Positions 44,734 through 54,027 of a stretch of DNA of 64,000 bases are shown here, in pieces. The stretch's first letter is position 1. Each line of letters starts with the position of its first letter. This DNA is from Planctomycetota bacterium (GTDB taxonomy: Bacteria > Planctomycetota > Phycisphaerae > SM23-33). The stretch is from assembly GCA_009908915.1 (NCBI GenBank), contig JAAAOJ010000005.1:27639-91638 (forward strand), read 5' to 3'. A model generated the notes under the pieces. The model searched no databases and had not been told where the DNA came from. It saw only the letters and a list, made by a program, of their open reading frames with translations. Made by a program: the position numbers and the translations under genes.

Positions 44734-47700
44734 CTACGGCTGTTCGCTCAGGCGGCGGTAGTACTGCTCCAGCACGTGGCGGTAGGCTTCGGGCATCTTG
44801 CCCTTCATCGCGTCAGCGATGTCGTCACGGACGTATTTCGGCAAGGCCTCAGTGGTGTCCTGCCGGATCTCGATGTCGTCGCCAACCATCATCCGGGCCT
44901 GGCGAATGGCCTGGAGCGTCTCGTTGCGCCGCCGCAGGGCGTTCCGGTAGTTGCCCGTCTCCAGGTCATGGCGCACCCGGTTCATCAGGCGGATCGCCTC
45001 CCGCAGGCGGAAACCGGCGTAGTCGCCCTGCTTGAAGTTTGCGGCAATCCGCTCGGCCCGGTTGACCACCGACGCCTGCTTGCCCGCCAGCCGCTGCATC
45101 GCCCCCGGCCTCTGCGCGGGGGCCGCCCCTTCCAAGCCTTCCTCACCGCTGCCGCTGAGCTTGCCCCCACCCGTCGCCCCGCCCGGCGGCTCGGCGCTAA
45201 CGTCATTGACCTCGCCAGCCTGGTATGGATCGTTGCTCATCCGCGTCGGTGTCCGCCGGCCGCCTTTGCCGACGGCCTTGTCTTCCACGAACTCGCCCGC
45301 GCTCTTGCCCGTCCGCCCTTCCCCACTGCGGCCGGATATCTCCGAGGTATTCGGCAGTTGATTGCCCGTCACGCCCTGGGCGTTCATGTTGCTGATCGGC
45401 CCGTCCTTCGCATCCCAGCCGATACCCTTATCGCCGCTCATGGTCGCCTTGCTGGCCAGGTCGTCCATCTCCTCGAAAAGATCTTCCTCTTCTTCGAGCA
45501 GATCACCGACCAGATCTTCCAGCTCGCTGAACAGTTCCGCCTGCTCGGTGTTCTGCTGCTCTGGCAGGGCTTCCATCTCCCACTTCCTTCGGTCCGGCTC
45601 GTCCGGCAGCCATTTCTCGATGTTGGCCGTCAGCGACTCGGCGTTCTCCACGCCCGACTGCTCCGCCGCCGTGGCGATGGTGACGGCCTTCTTCTTCAGT
45701 GCGTCCCTGGCCATAGTCACATCGGTCTTGACACTGATGAGCTCCTTGAGCATCGACGGGTTCGAGAAGTCCTGCTCGGCGAGCTTGCTGAAATCGGTGT
45801 ACGCCTCGTTGAGGAACTTCTCCCACTTGTCCTGGACGGCCGTCAGTTCCTTCAGCAGCTTCTCGTCGGCCGACGTGAAATCATCCAGCGCCGTCTTGTT
45901 CAGGCGATTGCTGGCCGCGATAACCTTCCGCTGCTCGGCCGTGAACTCCTGCAGGGTCTCGACCAGCGCCTCGCGCTTCGCACGCCGCTGATCGGCCGTC
46001 AAGTCGCTTCCGCCCGGCTGCTCGACATCCCCGGCCTTACGGGCAAGCGACGGCATGATCGCCAGCATCTCCCGCAGGACGTTGATGATCGCATCCTGCG
46101 TTGCCCCGAGCAGTTCACACGCCCCGAGACGATCCTTCATTGCCCCCAGCGTCGCCAGTACCTCCGCCTGCTGGACGGCCAGGGCGGCCTCGTTGCTGGC
46201 CAGCAGCGCCAGGGCCTTGCGAATGTCGTCGGTCTCGCCGTCGAACGGGAATTCCCTCGCCAGCGTGGCCACCGCGTTTCGAATGTCCTTCTGCCCGGCC
46301 AGCAGATCCTTGCCGCCCGCGTGGACCCGATCGATCGTCGCGGCTCGCGTCTGCAGCCGTTGCGTGTTGACCCACTCGCTCGCCTGCCACCTGAGTATCT
46401 CCAGCAGCCGACGCTGCAACCGGTCGAACCGCTTGGATGCGTCGGCCGACACGCGGGCCGCGCTGCGGATGCTCACGGTGTACGTGGCGGTGCTGGCCGC
46501 CTGGGGCCCGCCGACGCCGGGCAGGTTCCGCCGATCCGTCGCCGAGGCGAGGTAAACGAACTCGTCGCCGACTGTCGCGTCGGACAACTGCAGTTCTTGG
46601 GCGACGGTCACGTCCGTCCTGCCGGCCACGTCCGGCGAGAAGCCTTCGACGGCCTGCGGCTGCTGGCCGTCGCGAGCCAACATCAATGTCAGGCCGCCGA
46701 GCCCGTAGGCGTCGGACGCGCGAATCACCAGCGGCAAGGGCTGGCCGGGGGGCCACGTGACGTTGCGGCCGGGCTGGCTGATCTGCACCGTCGGCGGTGC
46801 GTCAACGATGGCACGAATGGCGTAGCTGCCCTGCCCGCCGCCGTCGCCATTGGGCAGTTGCTTGATTGTTCGGCCGCCGTCATCGACAAAACGCAGCTTG
46901 TACGTGCGGTCGCCGAGCATCTCCCATTCCGCCGAGAAGCGTCGCCCGTCGGCTGACCGCCTCAGCTCGCACCGCTCGCCGTCGCCGAACTCGATGACGC
47001 CGGCCGGAACGGACTCGGCGAAGCGCATCCGCAGCTCGGCCTTGCTGCCCATCGGGGCCTTGACCGTCGCGCCATCGGGCGAGAGCGTCACCGTGCGTCG
47101 TTCCAACCCCGTGTATGGCGGATAGCGGTAGGCGACCTCGAACTGTTCGACCGTCGCTTCGCGGAGGGTAACGCCGAACCATGGCCGATCGATCGGCCAG
47201 CGGCTGCGACCGTCATCGCCGTCGAGCCGCACGGCATATCGCAGCGGTCGATGGACGGCCTCGATGGCCAGCGTGTGCATGCGTCCGCTCTCGTCGACGA
47301 ACATCGGCCGCGGCTGGGCCTCGCCGGCAATGAGCACCTCGGCCCGTGCGCCCAGCGATGCGCCGCGGGCCAGCTGCAGTCGAACGGTCAGCGGTTCGCC
47401 TGCAAAGACCGCGGCGTCGCCCGGCGTGACCTCGCCGGCAAGATCATTGACGGCCGGCACGAACTGGCCCGGCTGGAAGATCGCCACCAACCCGCGTCCC
47501 AGCACGCCCGGCTGGGCGGCCCCGAAGGCCAGCGCCGCGGTGATGCAGGCGGCGGCGAGCATTGCGGCTCGTCGCAGCCCGCGGCTGGAGACGGCAGCGG
47601 CGAGGTCCATCGGACGGCTCCGCGCGAGAGATTCGTCGATGGCGGCCTGCACGAATTCCGGGCTCGGCTGGCGGGCGTCCTCGGCCAGCAGCACGGCGTT

Positions 47701-48057
47701 GACAAGATCGTTGCGCACCTCCGGCATGGCCTGCTCGACGACCCGGGCGGTCTGGGCCGGGCTCTGTCGCCACAGCACGCCGCGGGCAATCAGCACGCCC
47801 CCTGCCGCGACCCACGCCGCGACCAGCACCCCCAGCAGCCCCCACCGCAGCCATGCCGGCGGCTGACCCGGCCAGTATCCGCTGAGCCCCGCCAGCAGCA
47901 GTCCGCCGGCCACTGCGGCCACGAGCACCGACGCGCGTGTGGCCACCCGCATCGCCCATGCCCGCCAGCAAACGCGGCCCAGACGCACCGTCAGTTCGTC
48001 CAGGCCGCCGTACGTGTGGCCCGCGTGCTGCCCTGCCGTGCCATTGAGTGTCGTCAT
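44734..48057 (-). CDS. large DUF4175-like membrane-anchored coiled-coil protein
   Basis: A 1107-residue protein. Two or three N-terminal membrane segments (LVAAVAGGLLLAGLSGYW, GLLGVLVAAWVAAGGVLIA, AAMLAAACITAALAF) are followed by beta-rich domains, then a long helical and charged stretch (about 560-870), then a Gly/Ser-rich linker and a helical C-terminus. The layout resembles DUF4175-type proteins of planctomycetes, probably envelope-facing structural proteins. The start is supported by GGGAG 6 nt upstream. A specific role is unknown. Confidence 0.7.
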   Translation of the reverse strand: MTTLNGTAGQHAGHTYGGLDELTVRLGRVCWRAWAMRVATRASVLVAAVAGGLLLAGLSGYWPGQPPAWLRWGLLGVLVAAWVAAGGVLIARGVLWRQSPAQTARVVEQAMPEVRNDLVNAVLLAEDARQPSPEFVQAAIDESLARSRPMDLAAAVSSRGLRRAAMLAAACITAALAFGAAQPGVLGRGLVAIFQPGQFVPAVNDLAGEVTPGDAAVFAGEPLTVRLQLARGASLGARAEVLIAGEAQPRPMFVDESGRMHTLAIEAVHRPLRYAVRLDGDDGRSRWPIDRPWFGVTLREATVEQFEVAYRYPPYTGLERRTVTLSPDGATVKAPMGSKAELRMRFAESVPAGVIEFGDGERCELRRSADGRRFSAEWEMLGDRTYKLRFVDDGGRTIKQLPNGDGGGQGSYAIRAIVDAPPTVQISQPGRNVTWPPGQPLPLVIRASDAYGLGGLTLMLARDGQQPQAVEGFSPDVAGRTDVTVAQELQLSDATVGDEFVYLASATDRRNLPGVGGPQAASTATYTVSIRSAARVSADASKRFDRLQRRLLEILRWQASEWVNTQRLQTRAATIDRVHAGGKDLLAGQKDIRNAVATLAREFPFDGETDDIRKALALLASNEAALAVQQAEVLATLGAMKDRLGACELLGATQDAIINVLREMLAIMPSLARKAGDVEQPGGSDLTADQRRAKREALVETLQEFTAEQRKVIAASNRLNKTALDDFTSADEKLLKELTAVQDKWEKFLNEAYTDFSKLAEQDFSNPSMLKELISVKTDVTMARDALKKKAVTIATAAEQSGVENAESLTANIEKWLPDEPDRRKWEMEALPEQQNTEQAELFSELEDLVGDLLEEEEDLFEEMDDLASKATMSGDKGIGWDAKDGPISNMNAQGVTGNQLPNTSEISGRSGEGRTGKSAGEFVEDKAVGKGGRRTPTRMSNDPYQAGEVNDVSAEPPGGATGGGKLSGSGEEGLEGAAPAQRPGAMQRLAGKQASVVNRAERIAANFKQGDYAGFRLREAIRLMNRVRHDLETGNYRNALRRRNETLQAIRQARMMVGDDIEIRQDTTEALPKYVRDDIADAMKGKMPEAYRHVLEQYYRRLSEQP

Positions 48058-48240
48058 GATGCTCCCGGGCTCAGCGTTCCTGCCTTTCTGCTATAACGCA
48101 TCGCGTGCGGCGTTCATGCAGTGTTCATCGAGAACTCGCCACCGAGAGAGGTCCCGGCGAGGGGCTAGCCTGCTTCTCCCTCGAAAAACAGCCGTGTGAG
48201 GGTCTTCTCTATCACCCAGGCCCTTCGGCAGCCAGTCCTC

Positions 48241-48261
48241 GCCTGCTGTCGCAGGCTTTCT
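48241..48261 (+). terminator. weak hairpin with T-run
   Basis: GCCTGC (48241-48246), loop TGTC, GCAGGC (48251-48256), then TTTCT. It could be a weak terminator or a regulatory hairpin just before the methyltransferase gene. Confidence 0.35.
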
Positions 48262-48280
48262 AGCGGTGGTCATTCTCCAT

Positions 48281-48286
48281 TATAAT
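48281..48286 (+). promoter_or_regulatory. -10 box of a possible leaderless gene
   Basis: A perfect TATAAT at 48281-48286 lies 6 nt before the ATG at 48293, which would put the transcription start at or beside the start codon. No Shine-Dalgarno is present. The -35 region is weak. Confidence 0.5.
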
Positions 48287-48292
48287 CCACAC

Positions 48293-48982
48293 ATGAACGA
48301 GCGTGGCGGAATTCTCGATCGTCTGTGGTCCTGGCCGGACGGTCTGGCGTGGCGGACGGCCCTGGCAGCGGGCGGTCGCCAGCGGCGGCAGCGCTTCAAG
48401 GCCGTCATACGACGGCTGAGCCCGGGGCCGACTTGCCGCGTGCTGGACATCGGCGTCGAGGCTGATGGCGGGCCAACAAGCAACGCCTTCGAACGCTGGT
48501 ATCCCTGGCCGCAGCGGCTGGTGGCCGCCGGCGTCGAGGGCGAGCCGGCCATCTGCCGGCGGCGCGGCATCACATACGTCCGCGCCGACGGCTGCAACCT
48601 GCCCTTCGACGACGGGCAGTTCGACATCGTCCACGGCAACGCCGTCATCGAACACGTCGGCTCGGGCGAGCGACAGCGCCGTCTCGTCGCCGAAGCCTGC
48701 CGCGTCGGCCGGGCCGTCTGGATCGCCACCCCCAATGCCGCCTGCCCCATCGAGACGCACACACTGATTCCCCTGGCCCACTGGCTGCCCGCACGCCTGC
48801 GAAACGTCGTCTACCGCGCGGCCGCACGCGGGTACTTCGCCACCCAGGAACACCTGAATCTTCTCGATGCCGCCGGCCTGCGCGATTGCTTCCCGGCCGA
48901 CGTTCGCCCCGGCGTCGCGGTTTACACGCAATACCTCCTGGGCCTGCCGATGACGCTGGTGGCCGTTGCGGACCGTCGCTGA
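48293..48982 (+). CDS. class I SAM-dependent methyltransferase
   Basis: A 229-residue methyltransferase-like protein (Methyltransf_11 style). VLDIGVEADGG is a variant SAM-binding motif I, and LPFDDGQFDIVHGNAVIEHV is the motif II/III region. It might methylate a lipid, quinone or small molecule. The ATG at 48293 is used because an in-frame TTG or ATG at 48266 lies inside the -10 box. It is divergent from the DUF4175-like gene. Confidence 0.75.
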   Translation: MNERGGILDRLWSWPDGLAWRTALAAGGRQRRQRFKAVIRRLSPGPTCRVLDIGVEADGGPTSNAFERWYPWPQRLVAAGVEGEPAICRRRGITYVRADGCNLPFDDGQFDIVHGNAVIEHVGSGERQRRLVAEACRVGRAVWIATPNAACPIETHTLIPLAHWLPARLRNVVYRAAARGYFATQEHLNLLDAAGLRDCFPADVRPGVAVYTQYLLGLPMTLVAVADRR

Positions 48983-48999
48983 AAGGTCGCGGGCCTCGG

Positions 49000-49494
49000 T
49001 TACTCGTCGATAATCTGAATATGCAGGACGTCTCGGGCGATCACCTCGTGGGCGCCACGGCGAACCTCGACCCGCATGTAGAGCCTGCCCGGCGTCTCTG
49101 GCGGAACCGCCATCACCTTGCCCGCCAATCGCATCGCGCCCAGGTCCACGCCCCGCAGCCGCTGGTAGTCGAGTTCCTTATCTGCCGGCCCGACCGTTCG
49201 CACCAACTCGACGATCACGTCGACCGGCTGATTCATCGCGTCGCCCGCCGCCGTCACGCGAGGCTGAATGCCCACCGGCAAATGACCGGCGGGAATCACC
49301 AGCAGAGTCTCGGATTTGAATTCCGCTTCGCTGTCGGCCGGCTGGACCAGCGCAAAGTCAATGCTGACGGGTGATTCGGCTTCCGCCGGCGAGGTCGCGG
49401 GCGGTGGGTTGCCGACCGGCTCGCCTGACGGCGGGCAGCAGGCGGTCAGCATGGCGGCAAGGAGGCAGAGGAACATGAACGGCAGGTATCGCAC
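49000..49494 (-). CDS. hypothetical lipoprotein
   Basis: A 164-residue protein with a signal and double-cysteine lipobox (MLTACC). Its GTG start (49492-49494) has AAAGGA upstream; the longer frame to 49599 is basic and non-conserved. A beta-rich domain follows (IELVRTVGPADKELDY-type). No family recognised. It lies 11 bp downstream of the unassigned enzyme-like gene, probably in one operon with it and the upstream lipoprotein. Confidence 0.7.
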   Translation of the reverse strand: MRYLPFMFLCLLAAMLTACCPPSGEPVGNPPPATSPAEAESPVSIDFALVQPADSEAEFKSETLLVIPAGHLPVGIQPRVTAAGDAMNQPVDVIVELVRTVGPADKELDYQRLRGVDLGAMRLAGKVMAVPPETPGRLYMRVEVRRGAHEVIARDVLHIQIIDE

Positions 49495-49505
49495 GGTGCG
49501 TCCTT

Positions 49506-50606
49506 TCAGCGAAGGCGGGCGACGAGGTGGTGCAGCACGAGGCGGTTGTCGGCGCAGAGGTAGTCCACTGTCCCGCCCATGCGGTAGAAACTCTTGCAAA
49601 ACCGCAGGTAGTAGGCCGGATGGTCTTTCGGCGGCTCACCGGCCGCCCAGTCCCAGTCGCCGCCGGCCTGGATATCGACGATGGCGATGCGGTGGTTACG
49701 GACCGTCGGCCGCCCGGCCTGCAGGCGAATGTTGTTGGAGGCCGAGTAGGCCTTCTCGAACACCTGCGGACTCATGATGGCCGAGCCGACCGACAGGTAG
49801 ACCCCGTTGGTGAGGTTCTCCACGCCGCCGGCGAAGATGCGCTGGTCCGTGCCGGAGGCGCGACCGATGGCCGCACCGTGAAACATGGGATGGTTGGCGT
49901 AGATGTCGTAGCCGATGCCTGGGTGAACGGTCAGCGGCACGCCGCCAGCGAAGGCCGCCGCGGAAATACTGAACTGCTTGTGGCGATGCGGCACGGCAAG
50001 TCTGCCGGCAGGCAGATCGAAGTCCCGCATGAACTGCAGCAGATCCAGCAGCGCCGGGTTGCGTGGGTCATGCGGCGCGGCGTCGATGCGCTGCCGGGTC
50101 TCGCCGGCCTCCGGCAGCGTCCAGCCGTCCTCATGGATGTAGCGCCCAATCGCCTCGCCCAGACCGATGCCCTCAGCGGCTCCGGCGACGGCGGCGATAT
50201 TGACGGCCCGGCCGGTTTCGTCCCAGGCGCCGAACCGCCCGATGGCGGCATTGCCGCGCACGGACTCGCTGCTTCGGCCGAGGTAGGCGAATTCCCAGTC
50301 GTGGATAATGCCCGCGCCCTGCGTGGCCAGGTGCGTCAGCCAGCCGTGCTCGATCAACCAGGTAACAAGCGGCCCGGCCCCGTTCTTAACCAAGTGCGCC
50401 CCGTAGGCGAGCATCATCGATGCCCGGCTCTGCCGGGCGGATCGCAGGCTAGCGGCCAGCGCGTCGACCTGGTCCAGCAGCCGCTGCGGCGCGGCCGGCG
50501 GGTCGGCCTGCGGATCGACGGCGATGGCCTCGATGTCGAGTTGGCTGTCCCGCTCGGCCAGCGGCCAGACCTGAAGATCGCGTCCGTTGAGTTGCACGTG
50601 AGGCAT
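49506..50606 (-). CDS. conserved enzyme-like protein of unassigned function
   Basis: A 366-residue soluble protein. Strongly patterned segments include YGAHLVKNGAGPLVTWLIEHG, THLATQGAGIIHDWEFAYLG and GVYLSVGSAIMSPQVFEKA. I know similar proteins as a conserved family in Planctomycetes and delta-proteobacteria, often left as hypothetical or loosely called deoxyhypusine-synthase-like; I do not assign a reaction. The glycine-rich GAG and GSA segments look like a nucleotide-binding fold. ATG at 50604-50606 has CGGAG 6 nt upstream. Confidence 0.7.
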   Translation of the reverse strand: MPHVQLNGRDLQVWPLAERDSQLDIEAIAVDPQADPPAAPQRLLDQVDALAASLRSARQSRASMMLAYGAHLVKNGAGPLVTWLIEHGWLTHLATQGAGIIHDWEFAYLGRSSESVRGNAAIGRFGAWDETGRAVNIAAVAGAAEGIGLGEAIGRYIHEDGWTLPEAGETRQRIDAAPHDPRNPALLDLLQFMRDFDLPAGRLAVPHRHKQFSISAAAFAGGVPLTVHPGIGYDIYANHPMFHGAAIGRASGTDQRIFAGGVENLTNGVYLSVGSAIMSPQVFEKAYSASNNIRLQAGRPTVRNHRIAIVDIQAGGDWDWAAGEPPKDHPAYYLRFCKSFYRMGGTVDYLCADNRLVLHHLVARLR

Positions 50607-50626
50607 CGTCGCTCCGGGGCTGTGGT

Positions 50627-52009
50627 CTATGGTTTGCGGACGGTGGCCGTGCCGAGGACGTTGCGGAACGCTGTCCAGCCTGACGGCTCGCCGATGTACC
50701 AATAGCAGACGGCATGGCCATCCTGGGTGGTGATCAGCACGGTGGCGATCTTCTCGTTGCGGGTAGCGTACCAGCGGTCGTAGGTCGTCCCGCCCAGTTC
50801 CTGCTCGAAGTCCTCGCGGACGCGTGCCCCGCGGTCTTCGTCCAGGGCCGCCGTGAAGGCATCGCCGATCCGCTCCCTGTAGTCGCTGTAGACCGGCGAC
50901 TGACGCGACACGCACGCCGGACCCACGCCGAATCCGAGCGTCGCGCGGCCGTCCATCATCTCTGCACGCAGCCGTAATTGGCAAAGGTCGTTCATCGGGT
51001 GACCGTCGCCAAGAGAGTCGATCGTGCGGGAACGCGGCACGTCCCAGTCGATGGACTCGGCGTCGATCGTGGTCGTTGTATCGATGTTCGCAAGTGCTTC
51101 GCTTGGCTCGGCGGGCGGTGCTTCGCTCGGCTCGGCGGGCGGCGCTTCGTCGACCGGCGCCTCGGGCGTCTCGCCCGGCGCGGTCGAACCGGCGATCACG
51201 CGCTGGCGGACGTCGGCGGGTACGGGCGCACCGGGCGTGGCCAGGTGCAGCAGGGTGTCCTCGCGGCCGACGGGAATGCGGATCGTCCCGCTGTGGCCGA
51301 TCAGCGGGCAGGCGACGCGGACGGCCTCCAAACTCGATGCGGTGAACTCGCCGCTGACGGCCAGCCACTGATCCTCCCGTACGTCCCGCAGGTCGACGTC
51401 GCCGCCGAGCCCAGCCGCGGCCTGCAACGTATATGTCACGGTCAGCCTCACGCGGCCGGCGCCTTCGCGCGCCCGCCCGGACGCCTCGGGCGGAACGTAC
51501 GCATCGCCAAAGGTGATACGGTTGACCAGCTGCTTGCCGTCATTGGAGAAGCGTACCCGCCCTACCCAGCCGACGATACCTTCACGCCCCAGTCGACGCG
51601 TGAGTCCGCGTGAAAAGACCTCCATCTGCCTCGTGATGCGTTCGCGGATAAGCCGCTGGCCGTAGGCGTTCTCGCCGGCGAGGTCGGCGGTGGCTTCCAT
51701 CGACTGGTAGAGGGCCTCGCCGATGCTCCGCTGGACCGGCGAGAGGCTCTCGCGAACCTTCGCGGGCACATGCGCGAACATGACGGCGGGGCCTTCCGTG
51801 GAGGCTTTGGGAGTCGGCTGCTCGGCGGCCCGTTCGTCGCGCCGCTGGCGTGACTGTCGCCGCGGCGCGGTGTCGCCGTCGTCTTCCTTCATCGTCTCGC
51901 GAACCTCGTCGAGGCGGCTTGTGCGATCCTCGCCGTAGTCACACCCGCCGAGCGGCGCCAGCAGCACCGCCGGGGCCAGCATCGCCAGGATTCTCGTTGC
52001 GTTTGTCAC
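50627..52009 (-). CDS. large lipoprotein with a proline/glutamate repeat linker
   Basis: A 460-residue protein with a signal and lipobox (PLGGC). It begins with a charged disordered part, then a globular domain (SIGEALYQSMEATADLAGENAYGQ), then a linker with the repeated unit APPAEPSE, then a second globular domain. No family recognised. DNA under the linker contains two near-identical 24-bp tandem units at 51094-51141. Transcribed toward the unassigned enzyme-like gene, 20 bp downstream. Confidence 0.75.
   Translation of the reverse strand: MTNATRILAMLAPAVLLAPLGGCDYGEDRTSRLDEVRETMKEDDGDTAPRRQSRQRRDERAAEQPTPKASTEGPAVMFAHVPAKVRESLSPVQRSIGEALYQSMEATADLAGENAYGQRLIRERITRQMEVFSRGLTRRLGREGIVGWVGRVRFSNDGKQLVNRITFGDAYVPPEASGRAREGAGRVRLTVTYTLQAAAGLGGDVDLRDVREDQWLAVSGEFTASSLEAVRVACPLIGHSGTIRIPVGREDTLLHLATPGAPVPADVRQRVIAGSTAPGETPEAPVDEAPPAEPSEAPPAEPSEALANIDTTTTIDAESIDWDVPRSRTIDSLGDGHPMNDLCQLRLRAEMMDGRATLGFGVGPACVSRQSPVYSDYRERIGDAFTAALDEDRGARVREDFEQELGGTTYDRWYATRNEKIATVLITTQDGHAVCYWYIGEPSGWTAFRNVLGTATVRKP
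51094..51141. repeat. tandem 24-bp repeat inside the lipoprotein gene
   Basis: Two adjacent 24-bp units (51094-51117 and 51118-51141) differ at one base and encode the Ala/Pro/Glu repeats. A partial third unit follows. Copy-number slippage here would keep the reading frame. Confidence 0.75.
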
Positions 52010-52053
52010 CGGTCTCTCGCTTCCTCACAGGGCGGCGCGCGTCCGGGCCTGTG

Positions 52054-52116
52054 TTAGCAGCCCGTCTAGAAAGCCACCGCTGCCGCGGTCGGGCCATTTT
52101 CCCAAACGGACGGTTA
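52054..52116. repeat. family B intergenic palindrome, copy at the lepA 3' end
   Basis: Starts ttagcagcccgtctaga, ends caaacggacggttaa, two nt before the lepA stop codon. Ends are an imperfect inverted pair and share wording with 28168-28239 and 35121-35173. The middle is diverged. Confidence 0.5.
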
Positions 52117-52118
52117 AG

Positions 52119-53918
52119 TCAGTCTTCCTCACCCTCCAGAACGGCCATGAACGCCTTCTGCGGGATCTCGACGTTGCCGACCATTTTCATGCGACGTTTG
52201 CCGGCCTTCTGTTTCTCCAGCAGCTTGCGCTTCCGCGTGACGTCGCCGCCGTAGCACTTGGCCGTCACGTTCTTGCGGATGGCGCGGATCGTCTCGCGCG
52301 CGATAATCCGCGAGCCGATGGCAGCCTGCAGCGGCACCTCAAACTGGTGCCGCGGGATCTCCTTGCGGAGCTTCTGGATGACGGCCCGGCCGCGCGGGTC
52401 GGCCTTGCTGCGGTGGCAGATCAACGACAATGCGTCGATGCGGTTTTCGTTGACCAGGATGTCCAGCTTCACCAGATCATTGGCGCGACAGCCGATCATC
52501 TCGTAGTCCATGGTGCCGTAGCCGCGCGTCCCCGATTTCAGCTTGTCGTAGAAGTCGTAGATAATCTCCGCCAGGGGAAACTCGTAGCTGAGGATCACGC
52601 GGTCGGAGGAAAGGTACTCGGTCTTCTGGTACTCGGCCCGGCGCTCCTCGGCGATCTGCATGACGGCGCCGATGGCGTCGGCGGGCACGATGAGGTCGAC
52701 GCGTACGAACGGCTCGCGGATTTCCTCGATCTGGTCGGTGGGAGGCAGTTCGCCGGCGGAGTCGACCTCGACGACGCTGCCGTCGGTTTTCAGCACCTCG
52801 TAGCCGACGGTCGGGGCCGTCTGCACGACGTCGGCGTCGTGCTCGCGCTCCAGGCGCTCCTGGACGATCTCCATGTGCAGCATGCCCAGGAAACCGCACC
52901 GGAAACCGAAGCCCAACGCGTCGGAACTGATCGGCTGGAACGTCAGGGCCGCGTCGTTGAGCTGGAGCTTTTCGAGCGCCTCGCGCAGGTCGGGGAACTG
53001 GGTCTGCGGGCCGCAGAAGAAGTCGCAGAAGACCATCTGCTGGGGCGGCCGGTAGCCGGGCAGCGGCTCGTCGGCGGGGTCGGCGTCGAGCGTGAGCGTG
53101 TCGCCCACGTGAACGCTGGCAATGCTGCGGATGTTGGCCGAGATGAAACCCACCTCGCCTGTGCCAAATTCCTTGCAGAGCGTCCGCTTTGGCGTGAATT
53201 TGCCCATCTCGGAAATCTCGTGCGTCTCGCCCGTGCCCACCATGCGCACCTCGTCGCCAACCTTCAGCCGGCCGTCGAGCACGCGAACAAAAACGATCAC
53301 GCCGCGGTAGTCGTCATACGTGCTGTCGAAAATCAGCGCGCGCGTCTTGCCCTCCGGATTGCCGGCCGGAGCGGGCAACTGATCGACGATGGCGTTCAGC
53401 ATCTCGTCAGTGCCTTGGCCGGTCTTGGCCGAGGTGAAGAGGCAATCCTCCGCCGGATGGGCGATGAGGTGCTCGATCTCCATGGCCGTATCTTCCGGCC
53501 GGGCGGCGGGCAGGTCCACCTTGTTGACGACCGGCACGATGGCCAGCTCACTGCGGGAGGCCAGATGGGCGTTGGCGACGGTCTGGGCCTCGACGCCCTG
53601 GGCACAGTCGACCACCAGAAGGCAGCCCTCGCAGGCGGCCAGGCTGCGGCTGACTTCATAGTGGAAGTCGACGTGGCCGGGCGTGTCAATCATGTTGAGC
53701 ACGTAGGTCTTGCCGTCCCGCTCGTAGTGGATGGTGACAGCCGAGGCCTTAATGGTGATGCCGCGTTCGCGTTCGAGGTCCATATCGTCGAGGAGTTGCT
53801 CGCGAAACTCCCGCTGGGTAATGGCCCCGGCGCGCAGCAGCATGCGATCGGCCAGCGTGCTCTTGCCGTGGTCGATATGGGCGATGATTGAGAAGTTGCG
53901 GATTCGGCTCTGGTCCAT
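52119..53918 (-). CDS. lepA: elongation factor 4 (LepA)
   Basis: A 599-residue translational GTPase, the usual length. GTP motifs are seen as AHIDHGKSTLADRML, DTPGHVDF and VVNKVDLPAA. The LepA-specific C-terminal region is recognised from the NVTAKCYGGDVTRKRKLLEKQKAGKRRMK segment. LepA promotes back-translocation or ribosome assembly. It is apparently a single gene. Its stop lies beside a family B repeat. Confidence 0.97.
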   Translation of the reverse strand: MDQSRIRNFSIIAHIDHGKSTLADRMLLRAGAITQREFREQLLDDMDLERERGITIKASAVTIHYERDGKTYVLNMIDTPGHVDFHYEVSRSLAACEGCLLVVDCAQGVEAQTVANAHLASRSELAIVPVVNKVDLPAARPEDTAMEIEHLIAHPAEDCLFTSAKTGQGTDEMLNAIVDQLPAPAGNPEGKTRALIFDSTYDDYRGVIVFVRVLDGRLKVGDEVRMVGTGETHEISEMGKFTPKRTLCKEFGTGEVGFISANIRSIASVHVGDTLTLDADPADEPLPGYRPPQQMVFCDFFCGPQTQFPDLREALEKLQLNDAALTFQPISSDALGFGFRCGFLGMLHMEIVQERLEREHDADVVQTAPTVGYEVLKTDGSVVEVDSAGELPPTDQIEEIREPFVRVDLIVPADAIGAVMQIAEERRAEYQKTEYLSSDRVILSYEFPLAEIIYDFYDKLKSGTRGYGTMDYEMIGCRANDLVKLDILVNENRIDALSLICHRSKADPRGRAVIQKLRKEIPRHQFEVPLQAAIGSRIIARETIRAIRKNVTAKCYGGDVTRKRKLLEKQKAGKRRMKMVGNVEIPQKAFMAVLEGEED

Positions 53919-54027
53919 AGGTGCTCGTTGCGGCCGGCGTATCGCCGCGAGTGTTCATCTGCCCGTCGGTTGAGCAGCAAGGGCTTCCAGCAGTACGCGG
54001 CGGCCCGGTGGGGGGGCCGTCGGTGCG

